Under the pieces are notes generated by a model. The model saw nothing but the letters and a program-made list of their open reading frames with translations, made no database searches and was not told the origin of the DNA. From Antitrichia curtipendula (Eukaryota; Streptophyta; Bryopsida; Hypnales; Leucodontaceae), in NCBI GenBank assembly GCA_951230915.1, contig OX579635.1, positions 49,352,001 to 49,416,000 on the forward strand: DNA of 64,000 nucleotides, in the 5' to 3' direction. Shown piece by piece: positions 11,230 to 24,560 of the stretch. A program made the translations under genes and the position numbers. Position 1 is the first letter of the stretch; every line of letters starts with the position of its first letter.

Positions 11230-12516
11230 CTCGAGCCAAGCCCTCCCCGGTAAGTTGTCGGTTAAAAAACGATTAACTAACTACCTAATTAAATTCTAAA
11301 CTACTACGAGATATTTTGCATTTAATCTTTGTTTAATGGGAAGGAAGGTCCTCAAGCAAGTTCCTTGGAGGCTCTAATTAGCCTTGGAATCTCGCCTAAA
11401 TCAAATCCTTGATTTTTCCCAAAGATTTTATGAAAATAACCCTAATTAACCTAGATATTTTGCAAATTGATCCAAGGTCAATTCCAAATATTCTTAGTTT
11501 AATCTAAATTGTCTTTTAAAGGAAAAATTTGACATCTTAACTAAACCTTGACTTTTGAACACTTTTCAGAAGATTACTCAAGAGTTTTGGGATTTTACAA
11601 AACTCCACGTTGACTCCATGGGAAGTCAATCGCCTTTGAAACTGATGGTAATTTCCTAGAAATTACCCAGAGTGTGGTAAAATCTCACTAAAAATTAGAT
11701 TAGAGTTTTATATATTAGATAAGCGACTTGTCAAGTTTGAAGACTTTCTGATAGTCAGAAGTATCCAAATTGGCAACAACATCAAATTTAACAAGAATTT
11801 ACAACATGGTACCAGGGTTTGTCGTGGATGATTAGCTCCGTTGTTGACCTCTTGGCATGCTTTTACCCTAAAAGCACCTTTTTGTAAGCTCTAATCACCT
11901 CACCCTTCTTCTACTTTTGCATTCCGAGTCGTATTCTTCAACATTTGCAGGTCTTCACATAACTAGTTCAAATTCTACGTGAATTGGACCTAGACACTTC
12001 TAAACCTGAATATAGACTTTTATCATTTAGCCAAGTTGTCACATGTACTCACATGTCGAGTTTTACATGGACAAGACACTAGAACTGGCTAACTCTCACA
12101 TCTTCACATTTTTCTAACACGTTAATATGGACTCTAAGATATTGAACTAAGACACAAACATACGAAAGCAGAGTATTTTGTGCTTTCCATGAATTTAGGA
12201 AGGTTCCTCACTAATCTGGTAGGGACTTCTACCAAACTCCTCTCAACTACTAATTCATGCTATTTTGCATGAATTAACACCAAAAAACTAACAGTAAATT
12301 GCGAAAAATAAATCCAGAGCTTCAAGTGCTAACTTGAGGGCTTACAGGCCTACCACTCTCAAAAGCAAGCGGCGACCCCTCTCATGGCTAAACAGAGGTA
12401 AAACCAAACCAGATAGGAGTGAGGATACTTCAAGGCCGTCCAGAGCGGATTGGTCTAGACGGATACCAAGATCGAAAGTGGTAAGATCCTGGTGTTGTAT
12501 TGGGTTTGATAACCGG

Positions 12517-13470
12517 TTAACCCTAAAGGACCAAACACCGTTTTTTGACAACATAGCGTTTTGGGGTAGCTCACCACGAATGGAATTTTTATTTTTTTTC
12601 TTTGAAATTTTCACACAAGATGTGCCCAAGGAGTAGCTTTAGGGCCCAACAATTTTCATAACTTTTGACCACATGGTTAAAAATTTATGGTATGATATGT
12701 AGTTTTCATTGTTCGGCGGGCAGCCCGGGCAGTAAAAAAACCTTCTTTAAAAATCATTTTCTAGAGAAATAAAAATTTGAAATTGGTTCTCTAGATTTAT
12801 GTGCACAAGGAAAGCTTTGAATCATTCCACTTTGATTTATGAGATGAAAGTTATTAGGAATTTTAGTTGTGGGTAGTTTGCGGGTAGTTATGGAATCTCT
12901 ACTCTAAAATAAACTTTGAAGTCCTTTATTTTACTCAATTTTCAATATTTTTGGAAAAAAATATAAACCTAAGGTGTAGATTGTTTATTACAACATTACA
13001 ATCATTTGGATTGGCATTTTTCAATTCCATAATTAAACCCTTAACAATTTAGTGTTTTGAATCATTTTCTACTTCTTTCTACTTACTATATTTTTTCTAT
13101 ATGTTGTACAATTCCAAATGATCTGAAAATTTTCAAGCATGTAGCTAACTTGCTTTGAAGAATGAATCCAAAGAGTTACCACCATTTTGGACATTTTTTC
13201 ATACAAATGTGACCATGTGAAGTGCAGCTGACCGGTTTTTCGCAGGGACAAAAAAAGGGTTTTTGTCACTTCAAATGCTAATATCTTGCAATCTACACAG
13301 TGGAAATTTCTGAAATTTTTTCCACATCTTCTCAAACTAGTTTACTACAAGATCCTACAGTTACATGTGTCCAAAAATGTTTTTTTTTTCCAAAATTTGG
13401 TACTTGTACTAGAAATGGCAGTTTGGGAACGTTTTTTGTGAAAACATAGTCAAAAACCTTTAGGGGTTAA
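12517..13470. mobile_element. TTAA-family non-autonomous element, copy A (954 bp)
   Basis: The left end is TTAACCCTAAAGGACC and the right end is ACCTTTAGGGGTTAA, an inverted repeat of about 14 bases including TTAA. The whole element matches, as reverse complement, the element at 37867-38783. Shared segments include the GACAACATAGC block, GATGTGCCCAAGGAGTAGC and TTTTCATAACTTTTGA, near both ends and in the middle. It has no coding capacity of its own; small frames at 12334-12636 and 13069-13335 are incidental. Host sequence resumes on each side with CCGG-containing DNA. Confidence 0.8.
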
Positions 13471-13699
13471 CTAGTTGGAACCGGAAGATAGAGGGAATCC
13501 GGTCTATAGTTTTCTTGGTGTTTTTATATTTCCGGTTTAGGAAGAGACCGGAAAGAAAGGACTTGGATATTGACTACATTTAATTGCTTAATAAGGCTAG
13601 ATACTTCACAGAATCTCGTGGGTTCGATCTTTAGAGTCATTTAGTTATACTCTAGAGTGATTTTTGTGAGTATAATGGGGAATTTACCTACCCTGTGCT

Positions 13700-14555
13700 G
13701 CGACAGATAGCCTTCTTAGCATATCCATCTATGAATCAGCAGTAGTAACCCACACACCCAAGAAATCCTTGGATTTCCTTCATGCTTGTTGGAGGCAGTA
13801 GGGATAGAACCACCCTCACTTTCTCCAAGTCCGCTTGCAATCTGGTCTAACTTACCACGTGCCCAAGCAAAATTCTTGGAACTCATCCTGAAGAAACATT
13901 TTCTAGGGTGCAATTTCAAATTGGTCTCCCAGCATCTTTGTAACGTCTGTCGCAAACACTCGAGATGACTTTTTTGGTCGCTGAAAACCGCAAAGTTGTC
14001 TATGAACACTTCAATGGAATGTCGGAGGAAGTCCTTGAAAATGTCCATCATCTGTCATTGAAAGGTTTCGAGCGCATTGCACAACCCAAACGGCATCCGG
14101 GTGAAGGCAAATGTTTCCCACTCCTTTGTGAACATGGTCTTCAACTGATCGCACCATCAGATTAATACTTGGTTGTAACCGGAAAATCCGTCCAAGAAGT
14201 TGTAGCACTCATGTCCGGCCACATGATCCAAGATGATGTTAGTGAATGGAAGTGGAAAGTAATCCTTCTTCGTGGCTGCATTCAATTTCCGGAAATCTTG
14301 ACAGACTCGGATCTTGACCTTCCCATCCGTTCCCACCTTCTTTGGAACCACTACAATGGAAAAATCCCATTCAGAATTGTTGACTGGATAGATAAATCTA
14401 ATTTCCAATAACCGATCGATTTCTTCCTTGACCATTAGCGAGTACTTGGGGTTGAGCCAGTACTGTCGCTGACAGACCGGAATAGATCCTTTCGTCAGAT
14501 CGATGTCATGCTCTCCTAAGTGAGGGGGAGACCTTAAATTCTCTTTGTACGACAA
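13700..14555 (-). pseudogene. Decayed Ty3/gypsy reverse transcriptase fragment
   Basis: Reading on the minus strand, 14555-14157 encodes the fingers/palm start of a gypsy RT: a KEEIDRLLE helix, IYPVNNSEWDFSIVVVPKK and the DFRKLNAATKKDYFPLP block. A frameshift near 14160 is followed by the FTRMPFGLCNA motif, then a nonsense codon near 14054, then 14051-13716 with the catalytic-site strand. There the usual pair of aspartates reads FIDN, so the second Asp is Asn. The frame shifts again after PRKCFF, and similarity ends about 13700. It is not continuous with the gag-protease relic at 3.7-7 kb, so it is a separate insertion. It is clearly non-functional. Confidence 0.85.
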
Positions 14556-14559
14556 GAGT

Positions 14560-16325
14560 CATGGTTGCATTTGGTATAATGTTTTGAGTGCAATAATGGT
14601 CAACATTTGATCCAGTACAACAATGTATCGTAAGTATGTAGATCACTATCCAATGGCCATATATTCCTTTATTGGCCCATCTTGAGATAGTGACTTATGC
14701 AAGCTAATTATTATAGTTTCTATTATTTCATCAATGTCATGGGGATACATAAATCTATCTTCAAGAATCTTTTTAAGGACCTCTCTGGACTAACCTTGAA
14801 CCAATTTAGCCAAGCATAGCCACATGCACAGTAGTTAAATTAGGCTATTTTAGATAAGAACCCTCAAAACCTTCCAACTCCCACTACTTTGGGGGTTCTA
14901 ACCTATTTACAAGTGGGATTTAGGGGTATTCTAAGGATAAAATTCTACTTAAGACCAAATGCTATATTGGCATGTAACATACCTATTTTGATTTTACACT
15001 TTTACGGGGGCGGGGGGAAGGGACTTTTTGTATATAATTATAACTTAAATTGCAAAATTTGAAAAAAAATAAATAAATTATGAGTCCAGTGCCAAATTGG
15101 GAGCTCACATGGTCCCTCATAACAATTAGTCAACAAGTTATCCAATAGTGTAAATAACTAAACCATTTGTCCATTTTGACCATTTATAGATATAAACAAG
15201 TAAGATTTACAAGCTCTTTTTACAATAAAAGATAAATTGTCAAAAGCTCAAAAAGTTCAAATGACTACATGTGTATAGGATGATTTAAATCTCTAATTGA
15301 TTGGAAGCCAATGAGTGGATAGTTATAATTGACATTGATTCAATCATTCGGCAAGTTAAGAGATTAATTGGCACATTTGTAATAAATTCATCAGTGTGGT
15401 ATTTTTTATGTGTGCATAAATAACAAACTACCATTGAGCTTCCTCTATCTTGATGATCCAAGGGAGAAAGTTGGAGTTAGTTGATTACTTGAAGTTAGTT
15501 GATTAATGGATATTTTATATTGGAGAGTTGATTAATTATCTGTAAATGGTGGATGTTAAGTTAATAGAGGACCTAATCTTATTATCTTGGTTTTGGATGA
15601 AGATGATGGTGTTTGTATGTGGACAAATTATTGGGTGAAAGCTAAAATTGTCACGAAGAAAATACCCTAAGTGCATTGCTAGTTATTTGAAAATAGATAG
15701 TGACTATGAGAGTTCAAGATGTTGCTTTTTGTATCATGGGCTAACAAATGATCAAACTAATATTGCAACTGCATTGATCTTGAACTAGTTGTCAACTAGG
15801 GTAACAATAGACTAATATTTGTGTTGTGAAATTTATAAGGATAAACTATACGGGGGTGTTGATAAGTGATTGTCAATGCCTCGAGTTTGGATTAATTCTA
15901 GCATGATTGTGGATTTGGATTATTGACCAATTGTTGTATTATATGTAACTAATGATTTCCAAAGAGCTTGCATAAACATCATGTCTAACATTGAATTAGG
16001 GACAATTTGTTGTAGGTTTGGGACTAGTTTCATTGTACATCCTATTTAGTTATCTAGCTAGCTAGGTAGTAACTAAGATAATTAGCCATGGTAATGTACA
16101 TCACCATTAATTAAAAAATTGTGTGCCGATGTCGTACTGCAGATGCAGACACTATGTAAAAAAATATATATATTTATGTTATTTAGATGAGTTTGATATT
16201 TATAAAATAATGAAGGAAATGACATTGTTCGGAGTAGCTTCAAGGTGACGTTTCTCGCATCGTGATAGACAAACTATAAAGAGAAGAGTTCACTTATGAG
16301 CTTCATCGTATTTGAAGTTATGATT
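14560..16325. other. Gene-free AT-rich intergenic DNA
   Basis: No convincing reading frame, RNA gene or bounded transposon was seen on either strand. A G-rich patch (GGGGGCGGGGGG) lies near 15005. A direct repeat of GAAGTTAGTTGATTA occurs near 15495. Confidence 0.5.
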
Positions 16326-16341
16326 CTTGGTTTCATTTAAG

Positions 16342-16806
16342 TCATACTATGTCGAACTGGAGGGTTTTTCTGAGTCTCAAGATGAAGAATCTCAACCGGA
16401 GCGTGAGTTTGAGTTTCCTTTATCGCAACTGCCAGACCAACCTCAACTGTCGCTGGGTCTGCCATTGCCACATGGGCGTCCACAAGATGAAGCTGGACCA
16501 TCTCGACCACCGAAGCAATCTCGTGAGGAGAAACGATGGCACGGGAATCTTCAACATGACGCTCGGGCATTGATGATCTTGTTGCAGGTTGGATGCGTTG
16601 AGCCCGGCAGTCGTGACATGACATTTGAAGGCTGTTTTGAAGGTTTAAACATCAACCAGTATTATTGCATGGTTAAGCCTATTGAGGGAAGTCGTGGTCA
16701 TCAACGATGGTTGGAAGGACCAGTTAATTCTTTAACTAAGGCGGATCGTGCCGATTATGTTGCTGCCACCATCAAACGCATTCTCAAGTTCTTGCAGATG
16801 GAGTGA
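16342..16806 (+). CDS. Uncharacterised terminal exon (about 155 aa)
   Basis: After a TTTCATTTAAG acceptor the frame is open for 154 codons and ends in TGA at 16806. The product is acidic and proline/glutamine-rich at first, then has a compact C-terminal part with WHGNLQHDARALMILLQVG, FEGLNINQYYCMVKPIEG and a basic helix KADRADYVAATIKRILKFL. Composition and continuity look like real coding sequence. I recognise no family, and no matching upstream exon was identified between 14.6 and 16.3 kb. It may be the last exon of a host gene or a leftover of a transposon gene. Confidence 0.4.
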   Translation, partial: SYYVELEGFSESQDEESQPEREFEFPLSQLPDQPQLSLGLPLPHGRPQDEAGPSRPPKQSREEKRWHGNLQHDARALMILLQVGCVEPGSRDMTFEGCFEGLNINQYYCMVKPIEGSRGHQRWLEGPVNSLTKADRADYVAATIKRILKFLQME

Positions 16807-17149
16807 TATTTCGATTGGAGCTCTATTTTTTAACCTCTATTAAACGTATATTAGTTTCTAGTTCTTTACTGTATACTTAGAGTATTTTTTATGAATTTAA
16901 TTTGTGTTTATGAAATTGTACGAGGAAAATATTGAAATAGTTACCTTCTAAATACTTTGAGGTGAATTATCTTCTACCTAAGGATTTGGAATTAGTCTTT
17001 TGGTCAAAATCCACGACCAATAGAGATTAGGGGAGCCACATGGGCAAGACATGGGCTGAAATCCACTTGGCTTGTGTGGTTTAGATAGAAGATAAGGTGG
17101 AGGAAAAGGGGGAACACTATTCATCTTCTCTCTCGTTGTTGTGATAAGG

Positions 17150-17640
17150 CCCGAATGTTTGAGGAGCCATAGTGTGTTGTGTATTGAGATTTTGGAAATG
17201 AAATTTGGAGGAATTGTTTATCATGGTGTTGTGCTTCCAAAAAGTTCTCTCATGCTTGAATCGGAGTTGTGAATTAAGATTTGTACTAGTTTGAGTGGAG
17301 GAAGGTCTGCTGCCTCCCACGATAAAGGACAGAGACTTCGACCAACCATAGAAGACGGACAGCTCTTTAGTTTACAATGAAAATTTGAGGGTTTGAAGTA
17401 TATATTGTTAGCTTTCTAAGAAGGTATCATTCGTTCTATTTGGAGTATTTGTGAGAGAGTTATGTGTGTTGAAGTGAAGAAGGGTCTGTTGCCCTCAATT
17501 TTAGAGGCCGAAACTTTGAGTGGCCATAGATATTGGACAGAGTGTTAGAATAACTTGAAATTTGGAGGAGAAGCATAGATTTGTGTAAGCTTTCCAAAAA
17601 GTTATCACTCATCTCGTTTGAAGTTGTGAAGCATTGGTGG
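17150..17640. repeat. About three diverged copies of a 180-190 bp unit
   Basis: The phrase 'gcTTTCCAAAAAGTTaTCACTCaT..GTTTGgAGTTGTGAag', followed by a 'GGTCTGYTGCCYTC' and 'CCGAAACTTTGAGTGGCCATAG' block, recurs near 17240, 17410 and 17590. This style is typical of retrotransposon untranslated DNA. No gene was found in it. Confidence 0.5.
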
Positions 17641-17879
17641 CACTCAATTGAAGTTCAGTCAAAGAGTTGGAGTTGAAAACTTGTGTGTTGTGGCTTGTGG
17701 CTTGTCTTTTCTTGTAAGCTTTGTTGTTGCGGGCGGCATGGGTGAAACCATTGCTTAGCCTCTTTTTGTGTTGTGGATACAACAAAGTGGGGTTGATCAC
17801 CTATATGGTTGTACTTTTTTGTTGTTCCCATTGGTGAAGCATAATTGTTGGTTACCGTGGGTTTGAAATTTAGGATCCA

Positions 17880-20800
17880 ATCCCTCGGACGGCTCAGCTC
17901 GTGGTCTGGCCGTCCCGTTTTACCTGTCTAAAGACCGTAGGTTCTTATCACCTACCTAAAACCTTTAAACCCAAGTAGAACCACTACAGGATAGGCCAAC
18001 GGGGAGCATTTTGAAGATTCAACGATTGAGTTTGAAGATTTGACAATCGAGCTTGAAGAATCTACGCGACTACAATTTTTTTTACTTCCTAAGCCATTTT
18101 TGGTTGCAGCCAGAGTCCCTATGATTTTCCAAGGCAAACCGCTCTCAATACGACACCGATATACAGACATGTATTCTATGTTACTTAAATATCTCTGCAT
18201 TTGATTAGGTCTAGAGCACTTGCATGACAATTTGTAGTTTATTCTAGACAATCTATTAAATAAGCCCCTACTAGACAAGATTGAGATTGCACTTATGCAA
18301 TCAAAGCATTGATAATGGATTGGCCACAAAATTAATATCTTTGGAAATAAGAATATAAACAAAATAATTGTAAGCAATTCAAAAATTGGACATTTTATTA
18401 GTATACATCCCCTTGTATTTTAAAATACAAGCGGCTTTAGCAACAATATGTTAGACTATTTAACCATTCTCTAGAATTTGAACCCCTATTCTACTAGTCT
18501 TGGGTGTTTGCGAGGTAGGCAAAATATAGACTTTACCTACCTCTCTATTCCTTCAGAGGAGATTTGAGGCCTCTAGAAGACTGTTTTGGAATTGTTCTTC
18601 TTGTTGTGAACCATTGTACTGTTTTTAGACTATTAAATAATAATAAAATAATTATTTTTATTTTTATTTTTTAATATTTAAACTTTAATTAAATATTATA
18701 ATCTGGCATGACCGTCTCCTAACCATATCAACCTATTGATGTGGCATTATTTTCCTACTACCTTCAATCCAAAAACTCACAGTCTTCTAACCTCAAAAAA
18801 CATCTAGTGCTAATTATGTGTTCATTGTTGCTTCCTTCTATGCCTCTAAATGTCTTCACTTGATCTTTAATATGTGGATCTAGACCCACTTTGATGTTGG
18901 CTTGCACTTTAGTCTTATTGCCTAGATGTGCTTTGGCCTATGCAAGGTAAGTTTAGGTGTCCAATTTGTCTTTAATTTATTTTAATATAATCAAATGCTT
19001 TGCTTTCTTAATTTTTCATTTGCATTTTTACTATACTAAATGTCTTCTCACTTGTTTATTTTGGGAGAGCCATTGAATTTTGTTGCTAGTTCCTTATTCT
19101 TCTTCATGATCATTGGTTGCTTCCAAAATCTATCTATAGGTTGTCTATGATTTGAAGCCAATTCATGTGAAAGTCAAATATTGGATTACCGAGGTCATGA
19201 AGAGTTACTCACCAAGACCTCTTCATTTGTTTCTTCCTTTTATTTTGGTTTTGCACTTCAATATGTTGTTTGACCCTCTTGGCATTGGTACTTTTCAAAA
19301 CTTTTAGTTTTTTTAAATTTTTGAATACTTCGCAATAATTGTTGTACATATTTTGGTAGATTTACAACTTATCTATATTTAATTTCTTACTTTGAAGCTT
19401 CATTTTGTTGGATGTTGTATTTCTTTAGGTTTTGCACTGTAGCAATCAAACCATTGGATGGACATTTGATTAGCTACTATCAACAAATCCTTCTAATCCT
19501 TCTAGCATTCACATAAATTGATTTTTTTATGTTAGGCTTCAACTTGTAGTTCCAGTGAACATCACTTAAAATGGTTAAATGTCAACTAATGATGATGAAA
19601 TTGTCATTGTAATATGACATTGGTCTTCAATTCCAACCATTAGCATATTTTAAGAACCTTTTGCCTCCTATGTTTAGGTAATACTACTTGGTATTAGATG
19701 AATTCATATTTGATTCATGTTAACAACAAATTCAAGAAGGATGTTGAAACACATCCAAATAGGCAAGATGTTGTGCCATCCTTAGTCCTTAAAGCTACTT
19801 ATAGTTTGGTATGTAGTTTGCTTCTTGAAATGGTTGTCTTAGTCTTGTTTTAAATGTAGTTTGTCTTAGGCTTTTAAACGTAGGATGAAATGGTTGTCTT
19901 AGGCTTTAATTTATGTAGGCTTGTTTTAAACAAAATCTCTACTCAATCCGTTTCAAGGAAGTCTAATATTCTATTAGTTTATTGTCATTGTGCAAGAGTA
20001 ATTATGATACCTTTTTTTATATTGCTCTAGCATAAAGAGGTTGTCGAATCTTTCCATGCACTTTCGATGTTTAGATAATGAAAATCCCCAATTCCTAATG
20101 ATTAAAAAATATAGTAGAATGTTGATTGCTTCTTTAAGCAAATAACAAGACGTGTGGGCCCCCGAGAATTGCGTACAAAAATAATTTTAAATAATAAGTT
20201 TTTTTATTCACTTAATCAACCCATGAAGTTTGAACCCCTCCCTTGTTGTATGATGACTAGCGACTTCACATTAGTTGTATTGTACAAGCTCAAGAATGTT
20301 CTGAATTTCGTCTTCTCTGACTTGCATTCCAGTGTCAAACTCCAACCTCCAATCGCGAAGAAGAGCATCAATTTCAATTCTTCAAGACGTGTGGATCACT
20401 TACAAAAACACATATAGTTGGATCTATTATAATTTATTAATTTATTAATAGACTTTATCTTTAAGACATTGAAAATAACTATATAGGTGCAACAATGTAG
20501 ATTACTTTTAGACTATTTATAATGAATGCTTAATGTCTAGAATGATCTTTTGACGTAAGTGGACTCCTCGGTGGACTCTTAACATCTTCTTTTAGGTAGC
20601 TAGAGGTTGAAATATTGGTCATCTCCAACGTAGGTTTAGTTGTAAAATCCTTCATTTTTTGAATTAAGGTTTGTGCACATTCGAACGATAGATGCATCCA
20701 ATTATTGTCATGTAAGTTGAACATTACTTTGAATTGGTAAGCTTCAAATGCTAATAGTTTGCCAAAAAATATTGATCTTAACATTTTTTTTTAACTTATG

Positions 20801-22805
20801 TCTTGGTTAACGTGCTTTCCATTGCATTATAGTCAATGTCGTGGATATCAAATAGTAATCTTTTTTTTTATTGATTCAATATTTCAAAATATTTGCTAGA
20901 ACTTGTAGGATTGTCTACAAATAGTTTGCTAATACCATGTTGTGAAGTTTTGCCACATAGGTAGCCATGTAGACTTGACAAAGATCAAATAGAGCATGTG
21001 TGTACAACAAATAAATGAAGAAACAAAAATGGTTTGTAATATCTCCCACTAAGAGCAAGTGGAAATGTACCTTAACTTTGTAACAACGCAATGGCCTACA
21101 AGTGTCCAATGAATGATAGTGAGCCCTATGTAAGACAAAAGTGCAAATGTTCATCACTAAATTTTTTGTAAAAAGGGGAGGTCTTGCATACTAGTTTGAT
21201 CCCAATGAGGCAATAAGTGCTCTCCAATTAATGTTCTTGGATTTTTTAAGCAAATTGTTCACATAGTACCAAGAAGGATGATTTTCACTGTCCTATGTTC
21301 TAGGGTTAAGCTTGTCAATGGACTTATTGATCAAATGCTTTGGAAGTGCAAAGATTACAATTCTAAATGGAGTGTTTTGGTGAGTTTTGGTGCTCATTGT
21401 CAACGTGTTGCAAGTCACAGTGATGCTTGTATCTGAAAAATTGGATCCAAGTAGTTAAGTAGAATTGTATATCTCATTTGAAATAGATCCCAAAATTTGT
21501 CTTCTACATGTTAGCATTATTCATAGATTCCAAAATTGGTCAACACTAATGAATTTGTTAAAATGTACACTACATTCTAGTATGTAAAGAACTAATTTCA
21601 AAGCTCACTTAGAACTTGTGAACACATTTCACAATTAACTCAACAAAGACAAAACACTACTTTGAAATGATATCAGAAATATAATTTCAAATGTTCCATG
21701 AACTGCATTCAAACTCCTAATCGCATGAGAGGAGAAACAAATGTTTTCACTATCGTTAAAGATCTAGAACAAGGATGCTCACAAATCAATCCAATTGATA
21801 ATTGAAACAAACACATAAGCAATAGAAAAACTCTCCTTGCCACTACGATGTCTCACTCTACTCATGTGAATAACAAGATATGAATAATATCAAGGATAGT
21901 TTTACACTTTTTAGATACAAAAACAACAGAAGCGCCAACCGGTTGTCTTCGTACGTATCATGCAACTCTACCATTCTCTATGATCTGCAAACTTGATAGC
22001 CACCATAGTTGTTGAACATATATCAATGCCCACAAAATTGACCCAACCATAATAAGCTACTAGTCATAATACATGCGATACAAGTAAGGCCTAAACTCTA
22101 AACAATGTACTTCTTTTTGGCACTCTTGTCTTGTCTCTTTGTGTCATCCTATAAAATCAGAGAGTATGGTAAAAATAACATATTAGGACGCAACACGCAA
22201 ACCTTCATAACAACTACGTCACTAACATGCAACGATATTATAAAGGTGAAGTGTGAAGAACCAAACTTTAATTGATTGTGAAGGCTTGTAGTTGAATTGG
22301 TTGAAAAATTTCTACTCTTCTTTATTGTAATGCATAAAGAAAGACCATATATAGGTAGCACACAAGTACGAAAACATGTAGGTGTAAATATTTGCTTACT
22401 TCTATATAGACGCTATTGCTAATTATGAGATTCTAGAAGAATCAGCTGCGTAGCTGCGCTACAAGGCAATTGACTTGGAGAGTACTTAATGAACTTGTAT
22501 AGGAAGTAGATTAGAGGACTTATGTGAACAAGGTATCCAAACTTCTTATTATAGTCCAAAAAAACATCTTTCCATTGTTTTCCAATGCTAACTTGCATAC
22601 ATCTATTATCAATGTATTAGTTGCCACTATTTCTAAATTTGAGAACTATGATGCTAAGCTCCAGAATCACTTATGGCGATGATACAAGGTAGACATAAGC
22701 AAAAATTGTCTTGTACAAAGATCTAGCAGCAGACTACTATTCAAATTAGAAAATTGATGCCCATCTCAAATCAAATCTAAAGATGTTGAGAGAGCTAGGT
22801 CAATA
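17880..22805. other. Gene-poor AT-rich intergenic DNA
   Basis: Only short frames are present. A 45-codon stretch at about 18055-18200 (plus strand, RVPMIFQGKPLSIRHRY) and an 84-codon minus-strand frame at 20784-20530 have protein-like composition and might be transposon relics, but neither resembles a family I know. No tRNA, rRNA or bounded element was detected. Confidence 0.4.
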
Positions 22806-22935
22806 TTTTACCTATATAGCAAATCATGTCTCCAACACGAACTTCAGTAACATTTGACAACACTTCTTCCACAACACCAACGGCCTCCATGCATGTGTAG
22901 ACATGATATCTCCCATTGTCCATGTAATTACCGAT
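22806..22935 (-). pseudogene. Exon relic of a zinc-independent quinone oxidoreductase / MDR alcohol dehydrogenase
   Basis: The minus strand encodes a GroES-like beta-barrel segment, MEAVGVVEEVLSNVTEVRVGD followed by MICYIG, ending at a TATAG|GTAAAA donor. In medium-chain dehydrogenase/reductases (zeta-crystallin type) this is the conserved 'GxxGVVxxVGxxVxxxxVGDRV' strand pair. The usual glycine after EEV is replaced, and no neighbouring exons (catalytic substrate loop or Rossmann GxGGVG) were found on either side. It is taken as an isolated decayed exon. Confidence 0.5.
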
Positions 22936-24164
22936 CACAAAATAAAGAAATTAGAAATATAACAATTGGATAGAATCAAGATCATGAGACATGAAATCAA
23001 TGCAAATACTTGAAATGAAGATAAGCTTTGTTTTATATACAGTGCTTTTGGAGGAGGTATCGATCATGTTCAAGTCAATTGCGGTCAATATGCTTCAACT
23101 TGGCTTGTCTAGGGTCAGACTTTCCAACCTCCACATCCTCAAATTTCAATTTTTGTCATCAAAGGAAAAAAATAACTTCAAAAATCAAGCTATGGCAAAA
23201 CCCAAACTCTTTACCATCTTGCATAATTTAATTGTTTCCACAATGCTTAAATTGAATTCTCCCTCACATTGTGTTTTCACTAGAAGAAATTTGTATTTTT
23301 CTTGACACATTTTTTTAGACGTCCACTTTTTTATGTTACAACTTATATTAAAACTAATATCTGAATACTATTTTGATGTCAAAACTAGCATCTTAATGTT
23401 GTGTTTGATGTTATTGTTTCACCTCGTTTCAACCCACTTCGGAGCGCCTTCACCATGGTTGTCCTTTGAGCGATCGATTCTCCAATTCCAAAGCAAAAAA
23501 AACACTACCTCTAAAAATTCCTCTATGTCACAATTAATGAATAGCAACACACTCGATTTACATCAGTAGTTTAAAAATTGATGATCTAGAGTAATCCACT
23601 AATTTTAGAGTGCATTCACAGAGATAGCGCCTTCTCCCAAAATCCAACTCAAAATCCTCATTTCTGACTTGCGAATGTGACGCACATTCTCAAGTTTGTT
23701 TTGTAGCGGTGCCAAAGTTCCCAATGTGGGGATTGTCACCTTTCTTAGAGGGGGCCCATAAAAATATTTACTCTAGTAACACCAAATTCAACCATTAGAT
23801 ACGACAACAATTTAATAATATAAATCCACAAATTAGGATGACTTTCATCCGAGCACTAATGAAACTGAAAGAAACAAGAATATCAATATGCACGTCATCT
23901 AGAAAGTGGACGCTGGAGCGCTTAAGAATTAACGGATGGAATAAATCTTTGGGCTGCCTAACTATTTTTTGCACATTAATTCATTATGGAGTATTAGGCA
24001 GAAAGCTGTCAGGAAGCTACGGCAGTACAAAACCAAACTTGCGTCGCCACTCTAGCTACATTAAAAAATTTGCAGGAAAATTTCTGAATCATGCTCCTTT
24101 CTCCTCGTCGTCTGTAACATTGTGGTCGTCGGAGATTGCAGGCAGGTCGTTCAAATAGCTTCTG

Positions 24165-24270
24165 GAAGAATTTTAGGGTTAGGTTTAGGGGTTTGTGCTT
24201 TTATTCCCGTAATTGAGCTCTTTCCTGGCAACCAGGAAAGCTTCAAACACTCTCTCTCTCTCTCACTCGT
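24165..24270 (+). promoter_or_regulatory. Promoter region: telo-box-like motif and CT tract
   Basis: TTTTAGGGTTAGGTTTAGGGG near 24170 contains the plant telo-box (AAACCCTAA on the other strand) twice in degenerate form. A CT dinucleotide run follows at about 24252-24266. Telo-boxes with nearby pyrimidine tracts are known in promoters and leaders of plant replication, cell-cycle and translation genes, which fits the DPH6/RAD1 genes just downstream. No clear TATA box was assigned. Confidence 0.5.
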
Positions 24271-24560
24271 GCTGGCTAAGCATTTCCCTTACTGGAAGTG
24301 CATGCATCTGTCCTTCTTCCCCTTGAAATATGTAATGAAGCAACTTCATAGCTGTCGAGACTAAAATTTACATACAGATGTTATTCCCACACCCTTCTTC
24401 TGCAAGAAGCTTCTTCCTGGATTTTTCCTAAAGAATCTGCTCTTCTGATTTCTGAAATCGATTGAGTTATCTGCACCTGATGTACCGGAATTGTCATTGA
24501 AGCGATCATTCGCCTTCTTGGCTTGTTTGGCAATTGAGGTACCTGAGGTGAAGAGCAAAG

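Larger units (their letters stand above)
8256..11800 (-). mobile_element. Probable long 5' LTR / leader of the minus-strand retroelement
   Basis: The segment begins (plus-strand low end) at TGTGAGTG next to the putative primer site and contains a strong minus-strand TATA box at 11229-11221. No host gene is visible apart from exon 1 of the spliced ORF. The outer LTR edge could not be located; about 11.8 kb is a guess. Short internal duplications occur at 10.0-10.2 and 10.54-10.82 kb. A second LTR copy was not found in the window. Confidence 0.4.

Noticed and set aside
11806..11825. TGGTACCAGGGTTTG preceded by TTTACAACA, resembling a copia-type initiator-Met primer site
   Set aside because: It matches only loosely, and no LTR pair or copia gene is nearby on the plus strand.
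17952..18377. 141-codon minus-strand frame
   Set aside because: Mixed composition with no motif; a shorter plus-strand stretch in the same place is equally plausible and neither is recognisable.
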